A DNA stretch of 64,000 nucleotides from Pholiota molesta (lineage: Eukaryota; Basidiomycota; Agaricomycetes; Agaricales; Strophariaceae). Of the stretch, positions 38,730 to 51,045 are shown in pieces. Every line of letters starts with the position of its first letter. Within the stretch, counting starts at the first letter, position 1. The stretch covers positions 62,001 through 126,000 of the forward strand of contig JACGCK010000044.1 in NCBI GenBank assembly GCA_014925825.1. The letters run 5' to 3'. A program made the position numbers and the translations under genes. The notes under the pieces were generated by a model that saw nothing but the letters and a program-made list of their open reading frames with translations, searched no databases and was not told where the DNA came from.

Positions 38730-40714
38730 TAACACCTTCTAAACGAACCAGCAGCACCCCCAGAACGGTATCCAGACATCACCGCGACGAAATGGGTTGG
38801 GTCGGCGGGCGCGAAGAGGACATCTCAACGACATCGGAGCTCACATGGCGAGCATCCGACTTCAGACCGCATGGATAGACGGAAACTGAGAACAAGGGAG
38901 GGTGGTCCATGGGCACCACGCAGCACAGACAGCGCGTAGGCCCAGGTGTGTCCATCTCATCGGATCGTCTCTCCTCTCAGCGTCGCGCTCACAGCAGTGC
39001 GCTAGACAATACGGCGGCGCCGCGACGGCACCACTACCACAGACAACACCCATGGCGATGCGGTAGCGTAGTCCGCAAAGAAACCACGGCGGTGGCGTAC
39101 GGCTTGCGGTGTGGCTTGGACGACGACAAGGGCTCGACTCGTATGGGTAGGGTAGGGAGGAGAGCATCGTGGCGTAGCTACAGCACACATCAGCTCGCGC
39201 TCAACTTACCAGCAGCACCCCCAGAGCGGCATGCAAGAGAATACAGCGACGAACGGAGCGCGCGCGCAGGCCGTCTGGGCGACATCCCCGCGTCGGCCTA
39301 CAGATCGCACGACTCGTGGTACATGGGCACCACAGGCGCAGCACGGACAGGGCGCAGGTCCCAGGTGTGTATCATACCCACCTCTCTGCATCATGTTCAC
39401 AGGAGTCAGATGGGCAAACCAGCGGCGCAGCGACGACACTGCTGCAACCGAGAACGATATAAGGACACCGGAGCGGAGTCAGCTATGACACGGCGACGCT
39501 GGGATACGTCGTCAGCGACTCACGGCGTGGATGGGGCGACAACGGCGCGGCTGTTGGGGGCGAGAGCAACGGTGCGCAGCTGGGGGAAATACATCAGTGA
39601 GCGCGACGTTGCCTTCACCATAATAGGCCTTACTCACCCTCACCGCATCATAGCCTTGAACGCGATAGCGCCGCCTTTCTCCCAGCGCCAACCCGCGGAA
39701 CGTCTAGGAATCACAGCCAAGTCACCACAGCAACACCATGAGCTCGCCGATCCCGACGAGCAGGTCCACGACGACATGGCCGCCTCTCTCCCCGCCCCCT
39801 CGCACCCGCCGTTGTCCACGCCGCTGGCCCTACCCCCCACTCTGACACTCGACCCCACGGGCATCTCAGTGGGCGGCGTATGGGCTGCGACACACGGCAG
39901 CATGGAGGGATCGAGATACGGGTCAGCAACGCGACGGCCGCCGTCAGGAGGAGATGGACGACTGACCGGGTGCGGCACGACGACGACGACGAGGAAGGCG
40001 ATGTGCGCGGGCGGGCGTCACTGTGTGCGGCGCTGATTCGCCCGTGCAGGAACTCCTCACCTGCGTCAGGCCTGAGACCGCCGTGCGGCGCAGACGCGGG
40101 TCCGCGGGATGGGGCCTCGTCCTGGCGCGTGGAATGACGGCGATGCGAACGGCTCGGTGGCTAAGAGACGAAGACGGCCCATCCGTTCCACTTACTAACG
40201 AGGCCGACGACGACAACGGAAAGCGGATGAGATGGATGCGAACGGCATTCTTACTACTGCCTCGGGATATGGGTGAGCACGTTGTTTAGAACGCTGGTAA
40301 CCTTTACTTACCGCTTTATCCAGCACCGGCGCTGTCTGACTTAGTCGCACAAAGGCACGGCGCCAGGCGTATCACGCATACTAGTATTCGGCGAGGACGG
40401 AAGGCGCTATGGGTCGTGGTAAGCAATATCACGGCTGCAGAGACGAGCAACAGCCTACTTACTGCGCGTCCCAGATGACTGTCGAAGCTCGAAAGGCTAT
40501 TCTGTGGTGGGAAGACGACATTAGTGCGGTGCGTGTGCTATGTTGAAGGACAGCGCTCACCTCATAGATCCCTTGTACGCGGCATGGAATGTGACCGCGT
40601 GCGCAGCTAGGTTCTGAACGGCTCTGTGCTGTAGCCGTCGCAAGGTGCGCATTAGCGGTTTGGCGTATCACTTGCGAATGCCGACAACTCACTTGTAGGA
40701 CAGGCGGACGACAT
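38730..40714 (-). other. intron-dense leftward transcription unit, unit 3
   Basis: ATG at 40714 with a longer first exon (22 nt: ATGTCGTCCGCCTGTCCTAC plus AA) and a 68-nt second exon. Their sum is a multiple of three, like 15 + 54 in unit 1, so the third exon is read in the same frame (NSLSSFDSHLGRA here, NSPSSFDSHLERA in unit 1). A stop (GACTAA where unit 1 has GACTCG) interrupts the fourth exon, and a later donor is GTCAGT in place of GTGAGT. TATA at about 40878-40884. A 375-codon plus-strand frame over the same place is an antisense GC artefact. Confidence 0.4.
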
Positions 40715-40877
40715 CGCCATCGACGAGTGGACGTGTGGAAAAGGAGAGCGCTGACCAGATTCAGCAGACCCGTCGAGTTCGGCGGGCGGAATGGAGCGAG
40801 AGAAGAGAGAAGACCAGGAGAGGAGAGCAGAGGAGAGGAGAGCGGGATGAGGGAATGAGAGGGATAACCGTAGTCTT

Positions 40878-40884
40878 ATATATA
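40878..40884 (-). promoter_or_regulatory. TATA box of the leftward transcription unit, unit 3
   Basis: Third copy of the TATATATAAG element, with the same CT-rich leader on the minus strand. Confidence 0.5.
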
Positions 40885-40889
40885 CCCTT

Positions 40890-43735
40890 GGTAGATGTGT
40901 ACGTACATGGAATGAAAACGGTGGTATTGGAAACATATCGTCCAGGGTCCGCACGCGCTAAGCGAATATCAATCCGCATCTCCTCCTCCGTTTGCTCGTC
41001 CGCGCCCGTTGCTCACCTTTGCTTGGGTCTTGTAAACCATACCAATTATCAATACAAATCTCATAGCCAATTCTTACTATGAGTTGAATACAGAAAAGCG
41101 ATGTACTTATTGTGTTTTATTTCAAGTTTCTTATTGAGTGTAGATAATACAGTTCATGTTTCTACATTCGCAAAATTGCGAACCTCCTCTACGCAGCGGC
41201 CAAGAATAATTGCTACCCACACACCCACCGATCCCTGACCCAGTAGGCCATACTCCTATGTCGTAAAACTATAGGGAAATGGCACTAGACTGCTTAATCC
41301 ATGCAATGCTCCGAACCTAAGCATCCAGCAAATGCATCGATTTACAGGCGGAAAGTTCTAGCGCGCAATCTTCGCTGGCAACGCACCCGAGAGGACCCTT
41401 GATGGCACTAATAACGACGTTTTACGTGGTTTTTTTCAGGTCCCCGTGCGATGCGCAATGGACTGGAAACGCGAAACGGGGTGGGAGGAGAGGGTCATGC
41501 TCGGTACGGATATCCTTGCATGGCCTAGCCTGACCGCTGCATTTTCTTGGTGTCCGATAGAATCGCATTGGTGCTACGTATTACAGCATTCTCTACGCTT
41601 TTGGATGGAATTGAGACGGGCGCGCTCTGCAAACTCTGAGGTTCGATTGATTGCATCTTGGTTTCCGTCGTCTCGTACATCCCGCCACATCGCGGTTGCA
41701 GCAGTAAGAGTTGGCAGTACTGTAGAGATGTATGTAATATACAGCCCTGATATAGACTGGATACGTTTTCAGCGTTTCAAATGGCGGATTGGGAGAGGAG
41801 GAGCGCGCCGTTATCAAAGTGCTACATATTTGAACATCCGTCTCTCTGTTCACCTGGAATAGAAATTTAAATTCGTAGAGCAACTAACAGTAACCGCGGC
41901 CGCATTTTCATGTGTAATGCAACTGTGCGCGATCTTGAGAACATGTGCGTTTCGCCATATTCAGCACCGGCGCCTAAATCAGTGGCACGGTTCTCACGGC
42001 GCTTGGCCTCGTTCGCGCGTGGCGACAAGCTACCAAGTGCTTTTTGAAGGAAGCTCCCTTCCACTTCAGCCCATATGGAAGAACCGACTCAAAATAAGGG
42101 CTGAATTCGAAAGGTAGAACTAAAATGATGACCATTCGGTATCGCAAAATTACCAAACTCCTGAATCAACTTGGTGATTTTGTCGTTCGAGAAGATAACC
42201 TACTCAACTGTTGATACTACATTGGACTAATGTTTATTTTACTCTCAAACCTCAGCACTCGTAGGAATTGGAATCTTCGAAACGGTGGGAACACACGGGA
42301 ACTGCTGTTCCGTTATGTAGCACGGCAGGATCAGTGGCACAAATGATGTTATTTCCGGCGAATCATGCCATTGCGCGTATGCCATTATAAGTACTCGCTT
42401 CCCAGTTCCTGGATTTATTTTCTCCCCGGAAAGTAGAATCTATGTCGATAGATAGGCTTCCACAGCTTGTAATTGAATGGGACGCAAATGCTGTCACTTA
42501 AGCCGCTCGCAACACTGCAACCTCGCGGGTAGACTCGACGGTTTAATGTAAATGATATCTGTGTGCACGCCATATCTTTTGTTCGCTCCGGAATGTGAGA
42601 TCTATGCAAATTCGCATCTTGTATGTTTTATCCGGCACTCCTGTACGTAGCCTATGCTTTGATGATATCGCCGCTTGCAATGCTTCCATCTTGCCCAGAG
42701 TTACGTTCTCCGTACATAGCTTGAATTTTGATGGCATTGCCGCTCGCAACGCTTCAACCCTGCTGAAGTTCCGTAGCTATTGTTATGGATTCCAATCTTG
42801 TATCAATTCTCCAACCATCTCATGGGCGTATACAGATACTGGGTATTTCATCGCAAGTGGTATATTGCCAATGCTTCTGATGATGTTTATAGAAGGAAGC
42901 AGTGTTTTTTGAATTTACGGCGGTAATTTGGGGATGGAGGCAAGGATCTAGAGCCCATTATGTACTTGGCTTCTTGTCGCGTTCGTGAAACCGCACACAG
43001 TTTAAATCGGCGTGGTTACGTTTGGGTGGTGTCAATACGGGATTATGTATAAGGGAAGATTTTCTATTCTTGGAGATGAATAATGCGGCATGAGAAGCAG
43101 ATGGTTTGTGGAATAAATTGTGGATCTGACTCGGAGAACTGTAAAGAAAAGAAAATATATTGCAGTAGATAAAAATGTTCTTAGAATAATAGAGCAATGA
43201 ATCAAATCTTGGGATAGGGAAAAAGGACAGAGGTATGAGAAAGGTTTATCCCTGAGCCGTGATTGTGCAGGGGTCGGGATGTCGGGACCAGTAACTGTAG
43301 TTTGAGCCTAATTATTATGTATGTAGGCTCTGGATTTGCCGTGCATTCCAAAATTTAGTGATCGGCGAAATGGTGATGGAGACGTGGAAGGATCATTGGT
43401 CCGGCTTGGCCTTCTGGGAGTATAAAGACTGGACACTTTCGGTTGGAATACGCACCACCCTAACCCGTCGTAATGCCCTATTCTATGGCCGCTCCCTATC
43501 CACCACCCTATCTACGATGACGGCGCCATATCCTAGTGATCACAGATATGCATACTCACGCTGCGTCTTGCACACTGATTGAGGTTATCTTTGATCGCCA
43601 TCTTTGATTTAGGCGCCCATGTATAGCAGAAGGTCAACTTTTGGTTGCACATGGCATGCACATTACTTCTACGGCTGTAAGATGTCTCTTATGATGCCTG
43701 GATAGTGCTCTTGTTGTGCTAATTCCCCGTTCTCA
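40890..43735. other. unit 3 middle stretch, including a 138-residue frame
   Basis: Counterpart of 22860-25690. Here the plus-strand frame 41446-41862 is open for 138 residues (MRCAMDWKRETGWEERVMLG...), while the same frame in units 1 and 2 is cut by stops at two positions that read TGG in unit 3. No domain recognised; whether it is coding is open. Confidence 0.35.
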
Positions 43736-44498
43736 GTCAAATTCGATATTTTGACTTCCCGTCGTCTGACTGCTGTTGTCAGTTTGATCGCACTTCAAAT
43801 TCAATTTCTGGATGTCCCGGAAACACTCTGACATTATGGGCAAGTCATGACTCATTCCCCTGTTTGATTCTTAAACCTGATACTCACTCAGCCCTTAGAT
43901 CAGGTTTCAAGTTTGATTTGATCTTCCGAGTGAGTTCCCAATGCCCATGGCCGTTGACATGGGATCTGATTAACTTTTGCAAGTTCTTCTTTGCGCTTAG
44001 GCCACTCCTCAATTCTAGTTCGATTTTTCGAGTTCCCGTGAGATGTTACCATTGATGGGAGATCTTATCAACTTCTTGAATGGAATAACGGATAAGGTGT
44101 GTGGTTGATGCTGTTGTGGGCCATTGTGCCATTATTAATTGGCCAGCTTATATTCTAATTAGATTTTTGGATTTCTGACGAGCAACACTACAGTCCCAAT
44201 GTACGTGGTTTTGCTCCACTTAAAATTTGGTGCCTAATCTTGAAATTAGATTTTTGGACTTCCCGCGAGATCGCCCGCAAGTTGCCCGCAAGATATCTCT
44301 GTTGCGGTTTCTTATGGTGTCAATACTCCCAATATCTATTCTAATTAGATTTTTGGTTTTCCGGCGAGGACATTACAGTCTCAATGTATGTGGCTTCGGT
44401 TTATTTGAATTTCTGTGTCTTACATTAAAATCAGAGATTTGGATTTCCGGCGGCTCGTGAGATCACTTGGATTCAGATCACCCACAAGGTCTCTATGT
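43736..44498 (+). repeat. tandemly duplicated short exons, unit 3
   Basis: Third copy of the exon-duplication block, with the same cores and donors. The last repeat keeps the longer form found in unit 1. Confidence 0.5.
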
Positions 44499-45233
44499 AA
44501 GTGGTTCCAATCACGGCTCGGTCTGATATTGACTTTTCACCATACAGATGGTCTCGTCAACTTTGTAGGTGGAGATATTAGACCAGTAAGTGTTTCTAAT
44601 TTAATTTGGGGACATTTGCTTACTGCGTAATTATCAGGAGGACTAGATCTCGCGGTATCTTATTTTTGTGGTCAGTGATTCATATTGGAACAATCGAAAT
44701 TTGCCTAATTTGATATTTGCCTTGCAGATAGTGAATCCAGCCATGAATCATGATTTCTACGTACAAGCCAGTTTTGAGTTTGACGAGAGCTTGCTTGCTT
44801 TTGCAAGTGAGTTTGAGATAGGGTTTACTTTGCATTTGCGTGAACCCGATTATCCATCATGCAATACTCACTTCCGCGCACAAAGCGCATAAACTCGGCC
44901 GCGCAGTGGATAGGAATTACTTGACACAAACTCGATTATGAGTCCATCGCCGTAGTAAGTACTCCCATTCTATTCCATTGCAAACTATCTAATAGCGGTA
45001 CAGAGCACTTACATATGTAGATAGTGGCGGGGTGCGGAAAGTCATGCCCTTCGGGGTGGGCTGCACTCTGCGCGCACGGCGCCTGAACCCGACTGGACAC
45101 TGTGACCTACGCTCATTTCAGAAAACTTACCCCCGTTTAGGCAATTTCACTACACAAAACAGCCAGTTTCACTCAGGATTTGTACAAAAGACTCACCAAT
45201 TCCACATGCAAACCTTCGCCGAAAATCCAGAAC

Positions 45234-47031
45234 TCACCTACGGTGGCAGTGAGGGGCCACTTCTTCACAGTCATTGAGTCGCGTTACGTGGGCTTGGGGC
45301 TGGTCGTTCGACGGGGGATCTGCTTTCCGCGATTCAGGCTCCTCCGGCGCAATGACGTTCACAAACTCATTCGAGCCTGGATCGTGAGGCGGGGGTGCCT
45401 GAGCTGGTATCGGCGGCACTGGCTCCTCATCTGAAGAGTCCACATTGGCCCAGCCGGCGCTGGTAGACGACTTGCTACTCGGGCTCCGGCTGCCGCTGTT
45501 CAGCCGATGCACCGCGCGCGCAGACGCAATGGCCGTGCGCCATCGCGCTTTCGGGTCGAAGTGCTCGCGCAGGCCGGTGGAAAGGTCGTGTTCGGCGGAG
45601 GGATCGTGGGTTGTTAGCCACTGAAAAGCTCCGAGTCAATAAAGGATCAACATATGTCAGACTTGGAAACATACGGGATGGGCGAGAGACTCTGTTGCTG
45701 TAGGTCGTTGGCAGGGATCCGGATTCAAGAGAGTCGTGATAAAATTCTTCGCTGGAAACGTCGTGAATCAATTGCAGTGAGTGTGTATTTTAGTTGGCTT
45801 ACCCTCAGCGGACACGTTCTTCCAATATTTTTCGTGAAACACGACTTTCGCGGCAGTTGTTTCTTGGATGAGCACTTTGGTATCTTCTGATCGGAATGGG
45901 GAGTATCCACATAGGAGGACGTAAGTTATGATACTACCATACCCAAGTCAATGATGACGATGTCATGTTAAGTAAAACACTGTAGACATACCCGATGGAC
46001 CAGATGTCGACGGGCTTGCCATGGCCTTCTTTCAAGAGAACTTCAGGGGCAATGTATCCCAAGCTGCCTGCAAGTGAGTGCAACTGTTCTTCAGGGAAAT
46101 GTAGGTGTTTGGAGCTGGAGACAGGCTTTAACGAACAAAATGTGGAAGTGGGAGGAAGACGGACATTCCGAAATCCACAATAACAATGTCGCTATTCTCA
46201 GCTCTCGTGCGGTATAATATGTTTTCGGGCCTATCGAACAATGAGTGGATTCATAAAGTCAAAAGTCGATTGTATACATACTTCAGATCCCGATGTACAA
46301 TATCATGTTCATGCAGGTAGCGAACACCTTCAAGTGTAGACCTTCATGTCTCATTTAGGACGCAATCAGAACAAGCGTGTTTGTTTGGACACGTACCTGA
46401 TAACGGAGACCGCGTCTTTTTCTGTGAACTTCCCCTTCTTGAGAATCCGTTCAAATAGTTCCCCTCCAACTGCAAGCTCGAAGGATAGGTAATACTTGGA
46501 CCTGGTCTCAAACCATTCGTAGAATTTGACCTGAAATCTTTTGAATACCGATTCGGGTTGGAAATCTCAATAACGCACGATGTTTGGATGGTCAAGTCCC
46601 TTCAAAACATCCATCTCGCCCCACACGCTCTCCTCATTCCCTTTGACTTTCTTCTTCGGAATTATCTTCAACGCCACTTCCTTCGTAATGCCACTGGGCG
46701 ACCGGTCTCCTGGGTTTGGAGAAGGCGGCCTGGAAGTGCCCTTCTTTGTAGATAAGCCGGCCTCAAGCTCTGCTACTGCACCTCTCTCGGCCGTTTTGAC
46801 CTGATCAACTGGGACGTGCCATGTGGCCTTCTATGAAAGTTGCGCATCCATGAGGGGCAAGAGCGACAGCAGGGGAAGTTAATTCAGGTCTCGCAGACGC
46901 TTCTCGATGATCGCCGGACGTACCACGACCTTGCCAAAGGACCCATTGCCTAGAACTTCATGAAAGTCATAGGACTTTTTCTTTACGAAGCTAGGAGGCT
47001 GCGGAAGCAGCGAATGCGAGAATGTTTTCAT
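45234..47031 (-). CDS. CaMK-type kinase, copy 4 (kinase domain kept, truncated tail)
   Basis: Starts at 47031; the exon pattern and splice sites match copy 1 up to the last exon (from 45620). Kinase motifs should be intact. The tail stops at the unit junction (...[13 protein letters not shown]), as in copy 2, giving about 445 residues. This copy sits at the right end of the array and keeps about 300 bp of kinase upstream sequence before unique sequence begins at about 47340, so it may carry the original promoter, while copy 1 carries the original 3' end. Confidence 0.75.
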
Positions 47032-47338
47032 CATGTTGGGTTATGGGTTACTCCAAGGCAGGTTGGCCGATAGCTTGGATGAATGAATGAAACAGGCGTC
47101 CTCCTGGACTGGTTTTTGGAGAGAGCTAAAATGAAAAGACTTCAGCTTGCCTGTTATCAAGACTCGAGATATCGGGGAACACGAGAATTGGGAAGAAGGA
47201 ATAGTTTGTCCATGTCGTGCCTGTCTGGAAGTCCTAAACGGACGGAATTCTGACGCCAGGACACGTGCACAGTCGTGTAGGAAACATGGAGACGATAAGA
47301 TAAGATAACGGAATACAGCACCCAAAATAGCATTTACT
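45239..47338. repeat. tandem array unit 4 (partial, about 2.1 kb)
   Basis: Contains only the kinase gene and its upstream flank. Similarity to unit 3 ends at CACCCAAAATAGCATTT, about 47338. Confidence 0.9.
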
Positions 47339-47339
47339 A

Positions 47340-48500
47340 TGATTTACGTCCGGCAATGTGTTCGACGTTCGTCCAGAGAAGTTGCGCCCGCGGTAACGCA
47401 TATAATATATGCTACAACAATAGTTTAAGTACAGGGAATGGAAAAAATCAACCAAGCAGTGTACTCAACTGAGTTCCAACATGATAATAGCGGTATTTCC
47501 ATAACTATGTGATACGACAGTTAGCAGGTCTATGCGCATATACTCAGTGAAAACGTACATTTGGCCACGGTTGGCGTTGACGAAAGCATTGGAGCGCCGG
47601 CGCGACTGTGTGGAGATTCCGTATCATGAAAACGGTTAATTTCATCGACCTGATATCACAAGCAATCTGGAAGCCCACCTGTGAAGTGCATACACAGCAA
47701 GTGTCACCCAGAAGCTATCTCACTTCCGGGTCAAGATCCTCCAGCGATCTAGGATCGCGGGTGTTTCGGATGGTGGGGGGAGAAAGGATGGTGGTGGGAG
47801 AGAGAGACGGACGGACAAGATACTTACCTGTATTATTCTCCCCAACGTAGCGGAGTTTGGACTTCCCCAAAGACTTTTCACCACAGAAGGGGGACGAGAG
47901 GAAGGGCGCTACAGATCTATGGGCAACAAGAAGGCAAGTACTAGTAGCTTTGGACTTCGACGCAAAATTCTATTTTTGCCTCAGCAACTTGATGCCGCCG
48001 GCTGAATCCCGGAATGCCGCAGGACAGCGCAGAACAGCGCAGAAATGGCCAAAGGCTATTTCCTAGCACACGGAGCTCTGCGCCGAAATTGAACTCCTTG
48101 GCAGAAGATCGCAGAACCGGTTTTCACTGGGACTCAGGCCTCAGGGCGGATAAAACCAAGTATATTCCTGAGATAGAAACTATAAATACAATCAAAGAAC
48201 TGCAAAGTACGCGTAAATAATTATTATCGCGTGTTCGTAATGGGCGCGTATCATTGCCTGTCGCTGAAACAGCACTATCAAAGCGCTATACTTACTAATG
48301 CTAGAAAAGAGATCGGGACATAGAGAAGGCTTGCTTTGTATCATGATACAATTATATTATTATAGCAAATTTGTAGCAAATATTCCTATATACTTCGATT
48401 GAGCTAAATTCGAGTGGGGAAGTGTCAACATTGTCCTTGAAAGAATGTGTCTGGGTATGAGTAAAGAATGAATGTAACTTGTCCATATCAGCAAATAGGT
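47340..48500. other. unique spacer, no confident gene
   Basis: No domain-bearing frame. A good donor on the minus strand (ATACAG|GTAAGTATC, near 47832) follows a short open stretch, hinting at one exon of an unrecognised transcript, but I cannot extend it in either direction. Confidence 0.3.
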
Positions 48501-50990
48501 TTACTGAGAAGCTTTGATCAGGTCCGCAGCCTTCTCCGCCACACCATATAGCGTAGCCGACAAATGGGCACTGACTTGCGTCGGCATCATAGACGCGTCG
48601 ACAACACGCAGATTGGTGGTATCGTATACCCTCAGCTGAGCATCAACCACACCTAGTAAACAGTATGTGAGATTATGATGCAGTAATGTATGAGCCGCCA
48701 GGAGGGGAAGACACGAACCTCCGAGGCTCCGCCTCATCATCGCAGCGGTACCAACGGGATGAGCTACGGAATCGAAGTTCTTCTTAATCCAAGATTGCCA
48801 AGCAGCATCGGTCCCCCGACTGGCGTTGTCTGGGACTGCACCTCCTGGGATCTGTTCACCTGTCGACAAAGAGCTGAGAGAACATGTCAATACTTATAAA
48901 TTTTACGGAATCTGAGGAGAGGTATACCTCATGGGAGCCGTAGTCAAGATCTTGCGAGTTAGGCGCGCAGCGGCGACTTGGATATCAAGATCTATAGGAA
49001 CGCTGAAGTAGTTTACGGTGACCTTAGGTTTCGTGAAGGGGTCAGTATTCTACGGAATGAGGATATCATTGTTAGAGACGAGCGTGATATGATCAAAAAG
49101 AAAGCGTACGGTGATCACTACATTTCCCCTACTGAAAGGAAGCAAGTTCCAGACAAGCACACCCAAGTTTCTATTCGCGATACAAGAAATCAATATTTAG
49201 GATCGAATACATCTTGAAGCTTGAAGAACGATCGATTGATCACTCACGTAGGGTATCCAATATCCAAGAACAATTCGGCCACAGGTGCGTTGTTATTGGT
49301 AATGAGGTTCGCCTGAACCTGGAAAATCTGTTGCAGAGCCGCAGCCGAAACACCAGGGGAGGCTTGAGACGCAGCCCACGCTGCGATTGATGACTGAATG
49401 CGGCTCGCAGTAGCATTAGCGGCCGATCCGAATATTTGGTAGAGATTGGGGTATGCAATGGCATCTGTGGGTCCACTTCCTCCTGGGTCGACGTTACTTC
49501 CAGCGCCCATGTTGCTCATGGTCTAGAGATAATATATTAGGGCAGTGGTATCGAGGCGAACCTCCCATGCACGAACCTGTTCCTGGAGATTCTTGCCTAC
49601 TGATTTTAGGTCAATCTTGGTAGTAATACCCAGAGGACCCAAAACGTCCGCATCACCAATCCCTGAGAGCTGCAGCAGCGCAGGAGTCTAAAAACGAAGT
49701 TAGGCTTCGTGATGTAAGGGTGAATCTGCTTCGTGACTCACCTGTATTGCGCCTGCAGCCAGAATAACTTCACGTCTTGCAAACGCAGTGTATCGCGTAG
49801 TGCCGCCAGCCGCAGGGGCGAAGTTGACGCCGGATGCGGTAATCGGGATGGATCCGTTGTTCCAGTTAATTCTGGTGACCTTGAAAGTCGGTGATATAAG
49901 TGAACGGGAAGTAACTCGATGAAGTGTGACTATACCATATGTTGAGTAAGGGTCAACCAATTTGTGCGCTGGCTTTCGACTGGCGATAGATACGCAGTAG
50001 CAGCAGAGGATCGGTGGTCGGAGTCATGCCAATTAATTGACTAGGAGGTATTGTTAAATCAATACCAGCCTTTTGATCAGATTTCAGAGACAACAACACG
50101 TACGAGTGGAGTAATGGAAACACAGTTCGGTGTTCCACCATTCAAGTCCTTGTAGTGATTGATTCCAGTGAGCCCAACGATCGTATTCACAAAAGCGCTT
50201 TGTTGAGTTCCACCATACATAGCATCGGGGTATGTCACTTGAACAGGGCCCGAGAATCCGTGATAAGAGCTGATCGATTGAGCGCCTTTTGCGGCTTGGT
50301 CGGAATTGGGAGGGGAAAATGTCTCCGACTTGGGTTGTAAATTAATCCCAAGTGGGGCGGCAGAACAGAGAGAAAAAGCTGACCTTCTTCATGTAGGTCC
50401 AGAGTCCTTGCCAATTCCACCCCACGCTGGCTTCAGACGTTTCGAGTAGACTCGACCAAGCATCATATTGCGCGTTCAGGCCACGGGTATAGGCCATGCC
50501 GTTGATAGAAGCTGATAGACAAACATTTCTGGTAAGATAAATTGCGAATAGAGAAGGGCTTGCTTACATCCTCCTCCTAATGTTCTCCCACTGGAAATAC
50601 GACATTCATATAGTTCAAATATAGTTCAATGTACAGATAAATCGTAGGCTGGACGTACCCAAGGATAGATTTCCCTTGATCCGCAGGCCAAGACCAGGTC
50701 AATTCCGTGCCGAATGCTTGACCGTACTCATAGATGTCGTAGACGCGAGAGTCCTGACGATTATCTGCACCCACTTCGATCATCAGGACCGTTATGTTTG
50801 GGTTTTCAGAGAGGCGTGAAGCAACGGTCGTTCCCGTCAATCCCCCACCCACGACGATGTAATCGAAGGTCTGTCCATTGGCAGTAGCAGGGTTTGTTGT
50901 AACGCCAGATGTACGCTTCAGCAGCGCAGGCGAAGCAGCCACGCTGGATACGTAGAATGCTGCCGCTACGAATTGGAGGAGAGAGAACAT
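48501..50990 (-). CDS. secreted GMC oxidoreductase (aryl-alcohol oxidase / glucose oxidase type)
   Basis: Twelve exons (50990-50659, 50590-50568, 50511-50384, 50328-50104, 50040-49936, 49879-49742, 49687-49577, 49522-49248, 49170-49110, 49049-48928, 48873-48719, 48652-48501) total 1827 nt, giving 608 residues in phase. A signal peptide ([20 protein letters not shown]) indicates secretion. FAD-binding [19 protein letters not shown] opens the domain; the GMC signature [19 protein letters not shown] is assembled across a 23-nt exon; [39 protein letters not shown] and the C-terminal [10 protein letters not shown] and [20 protein letters not shown] carry the usual catalytic His pair. Such enzymes oxidise alcohols or sugars and make H2O2, often supporting lignocellulose attack. 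The exact substrate cannot be read from the sequence. Confidence 0.92.
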
Positions 50991-51038
50991 TGAAAAAGCG
51001 GGGAGACAGGCCGCCTTTTGATATTGGCTTGGCTTCGG

Positions 51039-51045
51039 TTATATA
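51039..51045 (-). promoter_or_regulatory. TATA box of the GMC oxidoreductase gene
   Basis: The minus strand reads CAGTATATAACCG, about 50 bp before the start codon at 50990. Confidence 0.5.

Noticed and set aside
38909..40036. 375-codon plus-strand open frame in array unit 3
   Set aside because: It lies antisense to the splice-marked leftward unit in GC-rich sequence, has no domain, and the equivalent frames in units 1 and 2 are broken up by stops.
47823..47834. GATACTTACCTG, the 5' sequence of U1 snRNA
   Set aside because: The following sequence does not match U1 stem-loops or a Sm site; the word is simply a splice donor read on the opposite strand (CAG|GTAAGTATC).
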